Of a DNA stretch of 64,000 nucleotides, positions 62,639 through 64,000 are shown piece by piece. The stretch is from Bacteroidota bacterium (GTDB lineage: Bacteria; Bacteroidota; Bacteroidia; Bacteroidales; P3). The notes under the pieces are model-generated. The model saw only the letters and a list, made by a program, of their open reading frames with translations. It was not told the origin of the DNA and made no database searches. Numbering within the stretch: position 1 is the first letter of the stretch; every line of letters begins with the position of its first letter. Location of the stretch: assembly GCA_017860275.1 (NCBI GenBank), contig JAFNAQ010000006.1, positions 1 through 64,000 on the forward strand, written 5' to 3'. The position numbers and the translations under genes are program-made.

Positions 62639-64000
62639 TTATAACTCGATATTATATTTTTGTAAAAAGTCTACGGATTTATGCATAAGAGTGAACATAA
62701 TCTCATCATCACCCACGAAGTTTACATCCTTTCTAAAATCTTGAACGAATTTCTCAATAATTGGAGAAGATTTTAAACCAGTCTTTTCTTTTCTAAAGTC
62801 AAAGGCTTGAGCAGCATTGAATAACTCAATTGCAAGAACTCTTTCTGTGTTATTTATTACACGATAAAGCTTTGTAGCAGCATTTGAACCAAAAGAAACA
62901 TGGTCTTCTTGTCCTTGTGATGAATCTATTGTGTCAACAGAAGCAGGAGTACATAATTGTTTTGATTGAGAAACAATAGATGCTTGAGTATATTGAGGAA
63001 TCATAAAACCTGAATTCAATCCTGGGTTTGCAACAAGGAATGAAGGTAGATCTCTCTTGCCTGCAATTAATTGATATGTTCTTCTTTCAGAAATTGAACC
63101 AAGCTCAGCAACGGCAATTGCTAAAAAGTCTAGGTTAATAGCCAAAGGTTGTCCGTGGAAATTACCAGCAGAAATCACCATGTCTAAATCAGGAAAAACT
63201 GTTGGATTATCTGTTGCAGAGTTTATCTCTGTTGTAACAACTGATGCAACCCAATTAATTGCATCCTTTGAAGCACCATGAACTTGAGGCACACAACGGA
63301 AAGAATATGGGTCTTGAACATGAGCCTTATATTGTTTAATTATTTCGCTACCATCTAGTAATTCTCTTAATCTTCTAGCTGTTTCAATTTGCCCAGCATG
63401 AGGTCTAACTTGATGAACTGCATCGGTAAAAGGTTCTGGTCTTCCATCATATCCTTCTAAAGATACTGTCATAATCATATCAGCAAGGTCAGAAAGTTTG
63501 TTTGCTTTAAGAACAGACCAAACAGAATAAGAAACCATAAATTGAGTACCATTCAAGAGGGCTAATCCTTCTTTTGATTGAAGCTCAATTGCGCTCCATC
63601 CAAACTTTTCATTAACCTTGGAAGCAGGCATCTTTTCACCTTTATAATATACTTCTCCAAGATTTAATAGAGGAAGACACATATGTGCAAGTGGAGCTAA
63701 GTCTCCAGAAGCTCCAAGAGAGCCTTGTTGGTAAACAACAGGGTAAACTCCTTCGTTATAGAAATCTATTAAACGATTTATTGTAACAAGTTGAACACCA
63801 GAGTTACCATAAGAAAGAGATTGTATCTTAGTTAAAAGCATTATCTTTACTATTTCGCAAGGTACTTCTTCGCCCATTCCACATGCGTGGCTCATTACTA
63901 GGTTCTTTTGTAATTGAGATAATTGTTCTCTCGAAACAGATATATTACATAGTGAACCGAATCCAGTAGTTATTCCGTAAATTGGTTCTTTTTGATTTTC
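62639..64000 (-). CDS. hutH: Histidine ammonia-lyase, N-terminus outside the window
   Basis: The frame is open to the right edge: upstream of an internal ATG at 63895 it still reads YGITTGFGSL and QLQKNLVMSHACG, so the true start lies beyond 64000. Seen: the MIO-forming Ala-Ser-Gly in LGASGDLAPLAHM, the conserved YGITTGFG loop with the catalytic tyrosine, the SH pair (NLVMSHACG) that marks histidine rather than tyrosine or phenylalanine lyases, and QDSS-like SSQGQEDHVS. The enzyme deaminates histidine to urocanate, the first step of histidine use. No other hut gene is in view. At least 454 residues are encoded. Confidence 0.9.
   Translation of the reverse strand, partial: ENQKEPIYGITTGFGSLCNISVSREQLSQLQKNLVMSHACGMGEEVPCEIVKIMLLTKIQSLSYGNSGVQLVTINRLIDFYNEGVYPVVYQQGSLGASGDLAPLAHMCLPLLNLGEVYYKGEKMPASKVNEKFGWSAIELQSKEGLALLNGTQFMVSYSVWSVLKANKLSDLADMIMTVSLEGYDGRPEPFTDAVHQVRPHAGQIETARRLRELLDGSEIIKQYKAHVQDPYSFRCVPQVHGASKDAINWVASVVTTEINSATDNPTVFPDLDMVISAGNFHGQPLAINLDFLAIAVAELGSISERRTYQLIAGKRDLPSFLVANPGLNSGFMIPQYTQASIVSQSKQLCTPASVDTIDSSQGQEDHVSFGSNAATKLYRVINNTERVLAIELFNAAQAFDFRKEKTGLKSSPIIEKFVQDFRKDVNFVGDDEIMFTLMHKSVDFLQKYNIEL

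Overview
The window looks like a chromosomal piece of a Bacteroidota (Bacteroidales-like) bacterium. Seen directly: low GC; three proteins ending in a type IX secretion (T9SS) type A sorting domain; BspA-type leucine-rich repeats; promoters of the Bacteroidota form TAnnTTTG at many gene starts; a Rho factor with a long disordered insertion; fused RibBA; and a zapA - 6S-like RNA - rny cluster. I cannot name a genus. There are no rRNA or tRNA genes, and no transposase, integrase, phage gene or CRISPR array.

Layout. 1-70: start of a secreted-protein gene leaving the window. 185-517: leader module and terminators. 522-7094 (-): operon rho - small helical protein - GDPD - glyQS - kup. 7301-10073 (+): membrane protein and fused NfnAB-like flavoprotein. 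10132-16596: rhomboid protease, two outer-membrane proteins, and the minus-strand operon cca - miaA - OmpA-like - O-methyltransferase. 16783-18793: serC-serA. 18847-19906: about 1.1 kb without a protein gene but full of structure (promoters, a three-site array, a large hairpin and a probable structured RNA with its own terminator). 19907-22840: LamG T9SS protein and an orphan MBL-fold hydrolase. 22968-28446 (-): a gene remnant, a 1,093-residue TPR protein, an NAGPA-like protein and a methyltransferase. 28509-34215: patatin, small lipoprotein, LysE exporter, ribBA, coiled-coil/zapA, 6S-like RNA, rny. 34398-45599: an 11.2-kb gene for a 3,733-residue modular surface protein. 45699-48832: lgt, gpmA and metK behind a SAM-II riboswitch. 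48930-51942: second copy of the leader module and three envelope or secreted proteins. 52008-60865: sigma-54-type response regulator, kdpFABC, split kdpD and a separate kinase. 60869-64000 (-): ygiQ and partial hutH.

How it fits together. Most genes are core metabolism, RNA processing and envelope biogenesis. Potassium uptake appears twice: constitutive-type Kup, and inducible Kdp with rewired control (KdpD without its kinase half, a PAS histidine kinase, and an NtrC-like regulator facing a sigma-54-like promoter).

The least expected signals are non-coding. (1) A leader module, in three copies, has three GATGYRCATC sites spaced exactly 23 bp apart, 65-76 nt after a promoter, and always points toward a secreted-protein gene. 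(2) A roughly 265-nt candidate structured RNA lies ahead of the LamG gene. (3) A SAM-II aptamer before metK overlaps the start codon of a 35-codon leader ORF. (4) Twice, the 3' end of a gene is duplicated on the far side of an apparent insertion: ygiQ around the kdp cluster, and the NAGPA-like gene around the TPR gene.
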